A stretch of DNA of 36,732 nucleotides from an uncultured Rickettsiella sp. (GTDB lineage Bacteria > Pseudomonadota > Gammaproteobacteria > Diplorickettsiales > Diplorickettsiaceae): NCBI GenBank assembly GCA_947058615.1, contig CAMSHF010000010.1, positions 1-36,732 on the forward strand, read 5' to 3'. The position numbers were made by a program, and so were the translations under genes. How positions within the stretch are numbered: the stretch's first letter is position 1; every line of letters begins with the position of its first letter. A model generated the notes under the pieces. It had not been told where the DNA came from. It worked only from the letters and a program-made list of their open reading frames with translations, and did no database searches. This document shows positions 24,700 through 32,353 of the stretch, piece by piece.

Positions 24700-26361
24700 A
24701 TGGAAGAAAAAAAAACAATTGAATATTTAAGAAAATTGACCTTCAAACTTACAGGAAACTTATTTTCAGAAGAAGCTTCAATCAAAGATTATGTAGACAA
24801 TATAGTCAATTACTTTAATAATATTCTACACTCTATGCCAAATAATGTTTATTGGCTAGATCGAAATTGTATATTACGCGGGGGTAACGATGAGTTAGCC
24901 CATAAGCTCAATTTAAAATCAGGATTAGATCTAGAAGGATTAACGTATGAACAAATGGCCAAAGCAGCTAAATTACCTACTAAAGAATTTGAACCGTATC
25001 GTACTACTGAATTAGAGGTAATGAAAACAGGTATACCCAGTATCGCTAAAGAAGAGCCTCCCATTAAAGCGCAAGGAAAAACTTTTTACTACTTATCCAA
25101 CAAAACGCCATTAAGGAATAAGGTCGGTGAAATTATTGGCGTTGTCGGGATTTCGACTGATATTACTAAACTTAAAGAAACTCAATTAGATCTCGATATG
25201 GCCTTAAAAAAAGTAGAAGCTGCGAATAACGCTAAAACTGAATTTATCATGAATATGAGTCATGATCTCCGTACGCCTTTATCTGGTATCATAGGTATCT
25301 CTAATATACAAGCCAAAGAAGGATCAAATGAAAAAGATAAAAAACTAGGTGCATGGGTACATCATGCCGGAGAACAACTATTAGAACTGCTTAATTCAGT
25401 GATAGAAGTTATTGCCGCTGAACAACCATTAGACCGAATTAAGAAAAAAAAGATTGATCTCATAAAATTTGCTAAAGAATTACAAGCTTTAATGCAACCT
25501 ACTCTCCAAAACAAAAAATTAACATTTCAGCTAAAACTTGATCCTTATCTTCCTACTATTATTAGCGATAAGATTAAATTAAAAACGATTTTTCTTAATC
25601 TTTTATCCAATGCAATTAAGTTTACTAAACATGGGGTTATTACTTTAGAGATAAATTTATTATCTCTAAGCCACGAATATGCCAAAATAGAAACTCGAGT
25701 CACTGATACAGGGATTGGTATTGCTAAAGATAGTCTTGATAAAATATTTGACCGTTTTTATCGTGCTCATCCATCCTATAAAACCCAATATACTGGTTAT
25801 GGTATTGGTTTGTTTTTAGTTAAAAAATCCGTTGAAGGCTTAGGCGGAAAGATAAAAGTCTTTAGTGAAAAAGGAAAAGGTAGCTGTTTTACTTTAGAAT
25901 TCAGTTTTCCTATAGCTAAAAAAAGATCTCAAAAAGGAATAGTTAAATCAATTGATCCTACTTCTGATATAAAGGATACTAAAAAAGTAAAAGAAACTGT
26001 ACTTGTAGTTGAAGATAATGCTTTAGCGCTTTATGCAATTCGAAATATTCTTGTTAATTTAGGCTATGATGTGATTGCAATTACGGATGGAAAAAAAGCA
26101 TTGCACACTTTAAAAAATCAGCAATTTTCTTGGGTATTATTGGACATTGGTTTAGTTGATTTAGATGGCACAGAAGTTGCAAGACGGTATCGTCAATGGG
26201 AACAAAAAAATAAAAAAACTTACCTTCCAATCTTTGCTTTAACCGCACATGTAAAAAAAGAAGCTATCGAAAAATATAAGAAAATAGGTATTGATCATGT
26301 TTTCCATAAGCCTTTTACAGAAAAAAATATAAAAACGATTAAAAGATTACTCAAAAAATAA
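24700..26361 (+). CDS. Soluble PAS hybrid histidine kinase
   Basis: A 553-residue hybrid sensor kinase without membrane helices. A PAS domain (~42-157) with a PAC-like end (GVVGISTDITKLKE) is followed by a short coiled coil, a HisKA domain with the phosphorylated His188 in MNMSHDLRTPLSGIIG, and an HATPase_c domain with N box NLLSNAIKFTKHG (N304), G1 DTGIGIA (336-342) and G2 GYGIGLFLVKKS (366-377). A receiver domain (~433-550) carries E438/D439, phospho-acceptor Asp482, Thr515 and Lys537. All catalytic residues are intact. A good GGGAG precedes the ATG. No response regulator with an output domain lies nearby, so the receiver may pass phosphate to a distant phosphotransferase. It lies 91 bases downstream of the adenylation gene. 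Confidence 0.92.
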   Translation: MEEKKTIEYLRKLTFKLTGNLFSEEASIKDYVDNIVNYFNNILHSMPNNVYWLDRNCILRGGNDELAHKLNLKSGLDLEGLTYEQMAKAAKLPTKEFEPYRTTELEVMKTGIPSIAKEEPPIKAQGKTFYYLSNKTPLRNKVGEIIGVVGISTDITKLKETQLDLDMALKKVEAANNAKTEFIMNMSHDLRTPLSGIIGISNIQAKEGSNEKDKKLGAWVHHAGEQLLELLNSVIEVIAAEQPLDRIKKKKIDLIKFAKELQALMQPTLQNKKLTFQLKLDPYLPTIISDKIKLKTIFLNLLSNAIKFTKHGVITLEINLLSLSHEYAKIETRVTDTGIGIAKDSLDKIFDRFYRAHPSYKTQYTGYGIGLFLVKKSVEGLGGKIKVFSEKGKGSCFTLEFSFPIAKKRSQKGIVKSIDPTSDIKDTKKVKETVLVVEDNALALYAIRNILVNLGYDVIAITDGKKALHTLKNQQFSWVLLDIGLVDLDGTEVARRYRQWEQKNKKTYLPIFALTAHVKKEAIEKYKKIGIDHVFHKPFTEKNIKTIKRLLKK

Positions 26362-26582
26362 TCCTTGTTATTATAGGATGAGTGAAATAGGCGAGTTTCT
26401 AATATTCTAATTTTTTCAAATACAGTGAACTCCATAGCAGTCATCTCAAAAAAAGCAGCTGATCATTTAATAACAGGTAAAAATTTGGCACATGGGCAAA
26501 ATATTAAGCGGACTTGAAGCTGGCTGAATGAAACTAAAGCTGATAGAATTCCCGCGGCTTTTTGATCTAAATTTATCAAATA

Positions 26583-26659
26583 CGGGGTGTAGCTCAGCTT
26601 GGTAGAGCACTAACTTCGGGAGTTAGGGGCCGGAGGTTCAAATCCTCTCATCCCGACCA
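26583..26659 (+). tRNA. tRNA-Pro (CGG)
   Basis: The cloverleaf is complete: acceptor CGGGGTG/CATCCCG (one G-U pair), D arm with GCTCAGCTTGGTAGAGC, anticodon stem CTAAC/GTTAG around loop TTCGGGA (anticodon CGG), T arm GGAGG/CCTCT (one mismatch-type G-U end) with TTCAAAT, and encoded CCA. C1-G72, CGG anticodon and the GGG after the anticodon stem are typical of E. coli proK-type tRNA-Pro. It separates the accessory GNAT/adenylation/kinase group from vanX. Confidence 0.93.
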
Positions 26660-26871
26660 GCATTTTTAGTAAAAAATCTTGGGGAATAGCACTTTAAAAA
26701 GCACAAACTATGCTCAAATAGATTCTTCCTAATTTCATCTATACTTTCATTAAGGAGTAAATATCCAACGGATACCCATAAGAGAAATAAGTATTTTTTT
26801 AGATCAGATTTTACTTAACAATAATTAACATAAAATAGATTTTTTTATTAATTTATTATTTTAAGCTAGTT

Positions 26872-27561
26872 ATGTTTAAATTAGTTCATATAAATTATTA
26901 TATATTTCTTTACTTATTCATTTTTATGGTTATAAATGTTTTTGCGGAAGAAAAGCCCGATAATTTTGTTTATGTCACTAAGATTATTCCTAATATTAAG
27001 CAAGATATACGCTATTTGGGTAATAATAATTTTGTGGGTCGGCCGATTACCGGTTATAAAAAACCGGTTTGTATCTTAACCCGTGCGGCTGCTCTTGCTT
27101 TATTAAAGGTCCAGACCGAATTAAATACCCAAAACTTAGGTTTATTGGTCTATGATTGCTATCGCCCGCAAATGGCCGTCAATGATTTTATCCTGTGGAG
27201 TCAGAATCCTGAGGATCAAACAACCAAAAGTCGATTTTATCCAAATATGGAGAAAAGAAATCTATTTAAATTTAATTATATTGCGCGTCGTTCAGGTCAT
27301 ACGCGCGGAAGCACCGTTGATCTCACGCTCGTCGATCTGAAAAATAATCAAATACTTGATATGGGCACACCTTTCGATTATCTTGATCCCTTATCACACC
27401 CGGATAATCGTGACATCACTGCAACACAGTTTAAAGACCGAATGTTATTACGATCAGTGATGATCAAATTTGGCTTTATGCCCATAAAAACTGAATGGTG
27501 GCATTTTACTTTAAAAAATGAACCTTATAAAAATACGTATTTTAATTTTTTTGTAGAATAA
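26872..27561 (+). CDS. Secreted D-alanyl-D-alanine dipeptidase (VanX/DdpX type)
   Basis: VanX-family zinc enzymes split D-Ala-D-Ala. The 229-residue protein has an N-terminal hydrophobic signal (residues 8-25, likely cut after VFA). Typical family residues are all present: R98 in DCYRP, zinc ligands H143 and D150 in SGHTRGSTVD, catalytic E208 and zinc ligand H211 in EWWH. The final YFNFFV is normal for the family. A periplasmic location suggests peptidoglycan turnover or scavenging of D-Ala, not vancomycin resistance. No vanHA or regulator genes are nearby. It has its own ~210-base upstream region after tRNA-Pro and converges with the histidine phosphatase gene. Confidence 0.9.
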   Translation: MFKLVHINYYIFLYLFIFMVINVFAEEKPDNFVYVTKIIPNIKQDIRYLGNNNFVGRPITGYKKPVCILTRAAALALLKVQTELNTQNLGLLVYDCYRPQMAVNDFILWSQNPEDQTTKSRFYPNMEKRNLFKFNYIARRSGHTRGSTVDLTLVDLKNNQILDMGTPFDYLDPLSHPDNRDITATQFKDRMLLRSVMIKFGFMPIKTEWWHFTLKNEPYKNTYFNFFVE

Positions 27562-27619
27562 CTTATTTTTATAAACTTGAACAAAAACCTTTCCTAGATT
27601 CTTATAAGTTGAGTTAAAT

Positions 27620-28267
27620 TTAAATTGTTTGCAATAAGTATTCAGGTTTTTTGTTCCAAAATTGCATTTGCCATTTTCGGTTTTCATAAGTAAGCAAACA
27701 AATATTGCCCGTTGCAACTTTGAACGCTTTATCCTGAACATGCTGCTCAAATAAATCAGGAATAAGTTTCAAGAAGTATCGTAAGCGACCATTACTGCTA
27801 ATAACTAAAATAGTGTCGGTTGAATCATACTTGCTAGTGAGATCTTTGCTAAACTCTCTGATTTCTTTAGTCAGATGTGTAGGCGAGCCTTCCCATCCGG
27901 CATATTTTGGCCAAACACTTAAATTTTCCCAAGCAGACAACGCTTCATCTTGATCTATTTCTTGAATTTGCGTAGTAGTCAAGCCTGCCCAATTTCCATA
28001 ATTAATCTCAGTTAAACGCGTGTCGACAATCGGTTTTTTAGATGAGTGTAATTGTTCTAACACAATGACGGCATAATCACGGGTTCTTTTTAAAGGACCA
28101 CAATAAACTGCCTTAGGCTTTATATCGGCTTGTTGTAAGGATTTTGCCAGACAATGCGCTTGTAATATACCTGAATCAACTAGCGGTAAATCTTGTGTAG
28201 CACCTACCCAAACGACAGGATCAGTTACTGAAAACGTATTACCATGTCGAGATAAAATAACTCTCAT
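27620..28267 (-). CDS. Histidine phosphatase family protein, atypical active site
   Basis: The 215-residue protein belongs to the phosphoglycerate-mutase-like histidine phosphatase superfamily: nucleophile motif SRHGNT (Arg7, His8), the second arginine in CGPLKRTRDYA (Arg61), and the acid in RLTEINYGNWAG (Glu87). The second catalytic histidine, normally in V-S-H-G-G, is not visible. That position reads ISSNGR (156-161), with Ser and Asn in place of His-Gly. Activity may therefore be altered, or this may be a distinct subfamily. It begins eight bases after kdsB and is surely its operon partner, so a role in dephosphorylating a sugar or nucleotide-sugar intermediate of surface glycans is possible but unproven. 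Confidence 0.8.
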   Translation of the reverse strand: MRVILSRHGNTFSVTDPVVWVGATQDLPLVDSGILQAHCLAKSLQQADIKPKAVYCGPLKRTRDYAVIVLEQLHSSKKPIVDTRLTEINYGNWAGLTTTQIQEIDQDEALSAWENLSVWPKYAGWEGSPTHLTKEIREFSKDLTSKYDSTDTILVISSNGRLRYFLKLIPDLFEQHVQDKAFKVATGNICLLTYENRKWQMQFWNKKPEYLLQTI

Positions 28268-28275
28268 ATCATTTT

Positions 28276-29100
28276 CTACTGCAATTCGACCAATTCGCCT
28301 TCTGCTTCAATTAATTTTTCAACCCTTATAATATCTTCTGGACTGTCCACTGAAGCATGGGTATGTCCTTTATAATCGACTAAGATCACCCGAATGGGTT
28401 TGCCATTTTCTAATATTCGCAACGATTCTAGACCTTCTAACTTTTCTAAGGGTGTAGGCGGTGTTGCTATATATTTTTCGAGCGCTGAATAACGATAGGC
28501 ATACAGACCAATATGCCGATAAAGAGGAGGAGATTCCATCTGTGTATTTCTTAAATAGGGAATCATACTTTTAGAAAAATACATCGCATTTAAATCTTTA
28601 TCACACACCACCATCGTACCACCCACTTCACCTTTTAATTTTGCCTTTTTCATTAGGGAATAGGATTTTCGGCTAATTAGCGCAGCCGGTGTGGTTATCT
28701 CTAATTGATCATCTGCAATCATAGCATTAATTAATGCTTGAATAACCCAAGGCGGAGTTAACACGGCATCTCCCTGCAAATTTAAAACAATCTTCGGTTT
28801 ATCTGGTAACAAAGAGAGTGCCGCAAAACAGCGCTCAGTGCCATTATGACAGTTTTCGGTCATTAAAACTTTTGCGCCAAACCCTAGCGCATGATTTTGT
28901 ATATCCACATGATCCGTTGCAATGTAAACTTCATCAACACCCTTAATGGTCTTAGCAATAGACCAAACTCGGTAGATTAAACTGTGCCCTTTAATCAACG
29001 CTAAGGGTTTACCGGGGAAACGAGTCGATTGATAACGTGCTGGAATAATAATGACATTTTTATTCTGCCTAATGGCTATTAGCTTATCCATTATAGACAT
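28276..29100 (-). CDS. kdsB: KdsB-like CMP-sugar-acid cytidylyltransferase (3-deoxy-manno-octulosonate type)
   Basis: KdsB makes CMP-Kdo from CTP and Kdo for LPS lipid-A core. This 274-residue protein has the nucleotide-binding IIPARYQSTRFPGKPLA (18-34), IATDH (60-64), HNGTERC (85-91), NLQGDAVL (107-114), YRHIGLYAYR and the C-terminal VDSPEDI. Differences from typical KdsB are Ala for Glu in the usual GDEP motif, NGTER for SGTDR, and about 20 extra N-terminal residues. The extended start is supported by AGGAG about eight bases before the ATG. It could be the sole, diverged KdsB or a paralog for a related sugar acid. Only a genome-wide search for a second kdsB would tell. Confidence 0.75.
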   Translation of the reverse strand: MSIMDKLIAIRQNKNVIIIPARYQSTRFPGKPLALIKGHSLIYRVWSIAKTIKGVDEVYIATDHVDIQNHALGFGAKVLMTENCHNGTERCFAALSLLPDKPKIVLNLQGDAVLTPPWVIQALINAMIADDQLEITTPAALISRKSYSLMKKAKLKGEVGGTMVVCDKDLNAMYFSKSMIPYLRNTQMESPPLYRHIGLYAYRYSALEKYIATPPTPLEKLEGLESLRILENGKPIRVILVDYKGHTHASVDSPEDIIRVEKLIEAEGELVELQ

Positions 29101-29229
29101 GTTTTATACTCCTGTTGTCAAAACGACCAAATTTAAGAAATTTTTTTAAGAATGCGTATCACTACTTGCGACTATTGGATTCATCAACTAACCTTAAAGC
29201 TTAAGCCAATTATACAAAGGAGAAATAGT

Positions 29230-29397
29230 ATGTTAGCGTGGGCATTTATCTTTTTAGCGATTGCTATCATAGCTGCCATTATTGGATTTACCGGTGTTTT
29301 TGCTGTAGCGGCGGGCGTTGCAAAAATCATCTTTTTTATATTCATCATATTAGCCATCATTGCATTTGTATCGATGTTATTTCGTAGACGACAATAA
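29230..29397 (+). CDS. DUF1328 (YtjA-like) small membrane protein
   Basis: A 55-residue hydrophobic protein, MLAWAFIFLAIAIIAAIIGF with GVFAVAAGVAKIIFFIF, ending in RRRQ. It matches the DUF1328/YtjA family of two-helix membrane peptides often induced under stress. Its function is unknown. The frame is open from 29152, but AAAGGAGAAATAGT directly before the ATG at 29230 and the family's start make 29230 the clear choice. It is alone, between kdsB (divergent) and tgt (convergent). Confidence 0.9.
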   Translation: MLAWAFIFLAIAIIAAIIGFTGVFAVAAGVAKIIFFIFIILAIIAFVSMLFRRRQ

Positions 29398-29433
29398 AAG
29401 ATTGTCGCTGGCGGTAAATAAAAATAAACTCAA

Positions 29434-30585
29434 TTATTCATCTAAAATTAAACGCCGAATTTGTTCACAGACATGATGCATGATATGGATGTTATGTATG
29501 CATGCCAACTGGTTGTAAAGTGACGACCCTTGCTTAAATAAAAAGTGTAAATAGGCCCGAGTAAAGTGTTGACAAGTATAACATAAACATCCTGCTAAAA
29601 TGGGACTTTCGTCTTTTGCATAAATGGATTTTTTAATCAAAATTCTTGCTTGGTTTTTTTCACTGCTAAATGCTAACCAGCTACCTTTTTTGATAACATT
29701 TCCATGATAAAGTGCGCCATGGCGTGCATTGCGTGTGGGAGCAACACAGTCGAATAAATCAATTCCTTTAGCGGCCACATCAATGAGATCTTGCGGATTA
29801 AGACCCACTCCCATGGTATAACGCACTTTATTTTCTGGTAATAAAGGCCGGACCCAATCAATAACCTCGGTGGTTTTTTGAATATCAAAACCAATGACTT
29901 CTCCACCGATAGCAATACCATCGAGCTGTGCAGATAAAATAAACTGTGTACTCATCTCGCGAAGATCACGAAAGCTTCCACCTTGAATAATACCAAATAA
30001 AGCTTGTTGATGACCATAAATTGAATCGGAAGCCAAATAAGCTTCTTTTGAAGCAAGTAACCAACGATGCGTACGATCTAGCGCGGCTAACGCGGCCTCT
30101 CTTCCTCCCTTTTCAGGCGTGCATTCATCAAAAGCCATAATAATATCGGCACCAATAACTCGTTGTGCTTCAATAGAACTTTTGGGCGTCAAATGAATGA
30201 TTTGACCTGTAACTGGATGTTTAAAACGTGCTCCATCGGCATCAATTTGACAAATGTTAGAATTTTTTGACAAACTAAAGACTTGAAATCCTCCACTGTC
30301 AGTTAACATGGGTCCTTTCCAAGCCATCAACCGATGCATTCCTTTATTCGCCAAAATAACATCCATACCTGGATTAAGTAGCATATGATAGGTATTGCCA
30401 CCTAAAATAATTTGTGAACCTGCTGCAATAAGGTCATTAGGGGTTACATGATTAACAAAAGCGCGTGTTCCAACGGGCATAAAAGCCGGTGTTAATACAC
30501 GCCCATGTGCTGTATTAAGCTGAGTGATACGGGCAGAGCCCTTTTTACTTGCTTTGATAAGCTGGCAATTAAATGGATTATTCAT
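29434..30585 (-). CDS. tgt: Queuine tRNA-ribosyltransferase
   Basis: Tgt swaps guanine-34 for preQ1 in tRNAs with GUN anticodons. The 383-residue protein has TPAFMPVGTRAFV near 32-45, the catalytic-region TDSGGFQVFSL (Asp96-97 region), MAFDECTP, GGEVIGF, and DLFDCVAPTRNARHG with the nucleophile Asp. The C-terminal zinc site is C-x-C-x2-C (GCLCYTCQHF) plus a His later. ATG at 30585 is chosen. The codon before it is TTG in frame. It follows trmJ by 14 bases on the same strand. In many gammaproteobacteria tgt sits between queA and yajC, but here it is about 5 kb away from queA. Confidence 0.95.
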   Translation of the reverse strand: MNNPFNCQLIKASKKGSARITQLNTAHGRVLTPAFMPVGTRAFVNHVTPNDLIAAGSQIILGGNTYHMLLNPGMDVILANKGMHRLMAWKGPMLTDSGGFQVFSLSKNSNICQIDADGARFKHPVTGQIIHLTPKSSIEAQRVIGADIIMAFDECTPEKGGREAALAALDRTHRWLLASKEAYLASDSIYGHQQALFGIIQGGSFRDLREMSTQFILSAQLDGIAIGGEVIGFDIQKTTEVIDWVRPLLPENKVRYTMGVGLNPQDLIDVAAKGIDLFDCVAPTRNARHGALYHGNVIKKGSWLAFSSEKNQARILIKKSIYAKDESPILAGCLCYTCQHFTRAYLHFLFKQGSSLYNQLACIHNIHIMHHVCEQIRRLILDE

Positions 30586-30599
30586 CAAAATAGACAGAT

Positions 30600-31325
30600 T
30601 TATAGCTTAGAAGCTAATTTTTTTTCAATCGTGCTTAATATTCCTCGTAAGATTCTCACTTCACTTACCTCTAACCCCGATCGACTAAACAAACGACGTA
30701 ATTTACCCATAATTTGTCCACTGCGAAGTGGTTTTAAAAATTCAATTTTATTAAGTATATGTTGAAAATGTTGATAAAAATGTTCTTGCTGTTTGACATC
30801 CGCCAGCAAGATAGATTTTTCTTCTTGCTCATTTTTTTTCTGTAAAAAAGCCATGCGTAACTCATAACAGACAATTTGTACTGCGGCAGCTAAGTTTAAA
30901 GAACTATATTCAGGATTAGCGGGAATATTAATTTGGAAATGACAGCTTTGTAACTCTTGATTGGTCAAACCACATCGTTCTCTTCCAAATACTATGGCTA
31001 CTCTTTGCTTTGAGTTAATAGCCATTTTTTCCGCTGCTGCTCGGGCAGTTAAAGAAAGCCAATGAAGCGCCCGAATACGCGTACTGGTTCCAAAAACTAA
31101 ATGACAATCTTGCAGCGCATCGGCTAAATGATCAACAACGACTGTTTCCGCCAAGACATCAATCGCATGACTCGCACGTATTGATGCATTCATATGCGGA
31201 AAAGACTTTGGCTCAACAAGATAAAGTTGCTTTAAACCCATCGTTTTCATCGCACGAGCGGTAGCACCAATGTTGCCAGGATCGGTGGTATTCACCAGCA
31301 CGATTCGGATCTGTGAAAAAGCCAT
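30600..31325 (-). CDS. trmJ: tRNA (cytidine/uridine-32-2'-O)-methyltransferase TrmJ
   Basis: TrmJ is a SPOUT-family enzyme that 2'-O-methylates position 32 in the anticodon loop. The 241 residues show the family opening IRIVLVNTTDPGNIGATARAMKTMGL (7-32), VFGTSTR, and the knot with AIVFGRERCGLTNQEL near 108-123 and IPANPEYSSLNLAAAVQI. Length matches E. coli TrmJ (246). It pairs with tgt downstream, so two tRNA anticodon-loop modifiers form one unit. It is divergent from suhB with a 164-base gap, the same pairing (suhB-trmJ) as in E. coli. Confidence 0.95.
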   Translation of the reverse strand: MAFSQIRIVLVNTTDPGNIGATARAMKTMGLKQLYLVEPKSFPHMNASIRASHAIDVLAETVVVDHLADALQDCHLVFGTSTRIRALHWLSLTARAAAEKMAINSKQRVAIVFGRERCGLTNQELQSCHFQINIPANPEYSSLNLAAAVQIVCYELRMAFLQKKNEQEEKSILLADVKQQEHFYQHFQHILNKIEFLKPLRSGQIMGKLRRLFSRSGLEVSEVRILRGILSTIEKKLASKL

Positions 31326-31489
31326 GATTTACCCTATAAACCCTTCAATGTGAGTCTTTTATACTTTATATTTCAATACAATTTAAAGGTGAGTTGCATC
31401 TAAAGATATTTTAGATGCATAAGCTATGGTATCATCTTACACTTTTAAAAAAATAGTATTAGTTTTTACTCTACCATCAATCAATATCC

Positions 31490-32296
31490 ATGCACCCTTT
31501 TTTAAACATCGCCGATCGTGCTGCTCGCCTGGCAGGCAAAACTATTCTAGACGGTCTAAACCGTCTAGACCGACTTCGTTTGCAACACAAACAAGACAAT
31601 CGAGGTCTTGTCACTGAGGTCGATCTAAAAGCTGAAAAAATTATTATTGCCACTGTCCATGAAGCTTATCCCCATCATGGAATCATCGCTGAAGAAAGCG
31701 CACCGATACACGGTCATAAATATACTTGGATTATTGATCCGCTCGATGGAACCTGTAATTATGTCCATGATTTTCCACATTTTGCAATATCTATCGCGAT
31801 TAAAAACGATGAAAAAGATTATATCGAACACGCCTTGATCTATGACCCTTTACGTCAAGAAACGTTTACAGCAACACGGGGTCAGGGTGCTTATTTAGAT
31901 AACACGCAGCGTTTCACGCGTCGCTTGCGTGTCAGCACGCGCTCAACGATTTCTGAATCCTTGATAGGAATTTCTATTCCAAGTCGAGGATTCAATACAC
32001 TCAGTGCCTCTATTAATAAAGAGGCTTTACGCACCATGATGTCTCAGGCGAGTGGTATCCGCCGAACCGGATCCGCAGCACTTGATTTAGCTTACGTGGC
32101 TGCAGGACGTTTAGATGCCGCTTTAGAGCTTGAACTTGCTCCTTGGGATATGGCTGCGGGCATTTTGTTGGTTAGAGAGGCCGGTGGTATAGCCTGTGAT
32201 ATAAAAGGCGAAGAAAACTACTTTGAAACGGGACATATCCTTGTCGCTAACTCCAAACTCTGTCCTTTAGTATTACAAGCTATCCGTTCAATTTAG
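31490..32296 (+). CDS. suhB: Inositol-1-monophosphatase family protein SuhB
   Basis: SuhB is a Mg-dependent inositol monophosphatase that also binds RNA polymerase and NusA in rRNA antitermination. The 268-residue protein opens MHPFLNIADRAARLAGK, very close to E. coli SuhB. Metal ligands are Glu68-69 (AEES), D83 and D86 in WIIDPLDGTCNY, and the later Asp in PWDMAAG. RTGSAALDLAYVAAGRLD is also conserved. TTN of the usual DGTTN reads TCN here. A perfect hairpin lies in codons ~20-27 (31546-31569). An rRNA operon lies past the right edge of the window. Confidence 0.95.
   Translation: MHPFLNIADRAARLAGKTILDGLNRLDRLRLQHKQDNRGLVTEVDLKAEKIIIATVHEAYPHHGIIAEESAPIHGHKYTWIIDPLDGTCNYVHDFPHFAISIAIKNDEKDYIEHALIYDPLRQETFTATRGQGAYLDNTQRFTRRLRVSTRSTISESLIGISIPSRGFNTLSASINKEALRTMMSQASGIRRTGSAALDLAYVAAGRLDAALELELAPWDMAAGILLVREAGGIACDIKGEENYFETGHILVANSKLCPLVLQAIRSI
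31546..31569 (+). repeat. Strong hairpin inside suhB
   Basis: tctagacggt (31546-31555) and accgtctaga (31560-31569) are perfect reverse complements around a four-base loop ctaa. Overlapping bases allow an alternative stem (cggtcta with tagaccg). It starts 57 bases inside suhB, on the edge of where mRNA structure affects early translation. It encodes the repeated LDGLNRLDRL. Confidence 0.7.
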
Positions 32297-32353
32297 CGTT
32301 AATTATTTTTGGGATAATAATTGTTTAGCAGAGGTTAAAAAAAACACGTGGAA

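Noticed and set aside
26362-26582. Possible integration site with a direct repeat of the tRNA-Pro 3' end
   Set aside because: No second copy of the tRNA 3' end and no integrase gene were found in the window.
32304-32325. AT-rich inverted repeat between convergent suhB and secF
   Set aside because: Only seven to eight A-T pairs and no U-tract; too weak to call a terminator.
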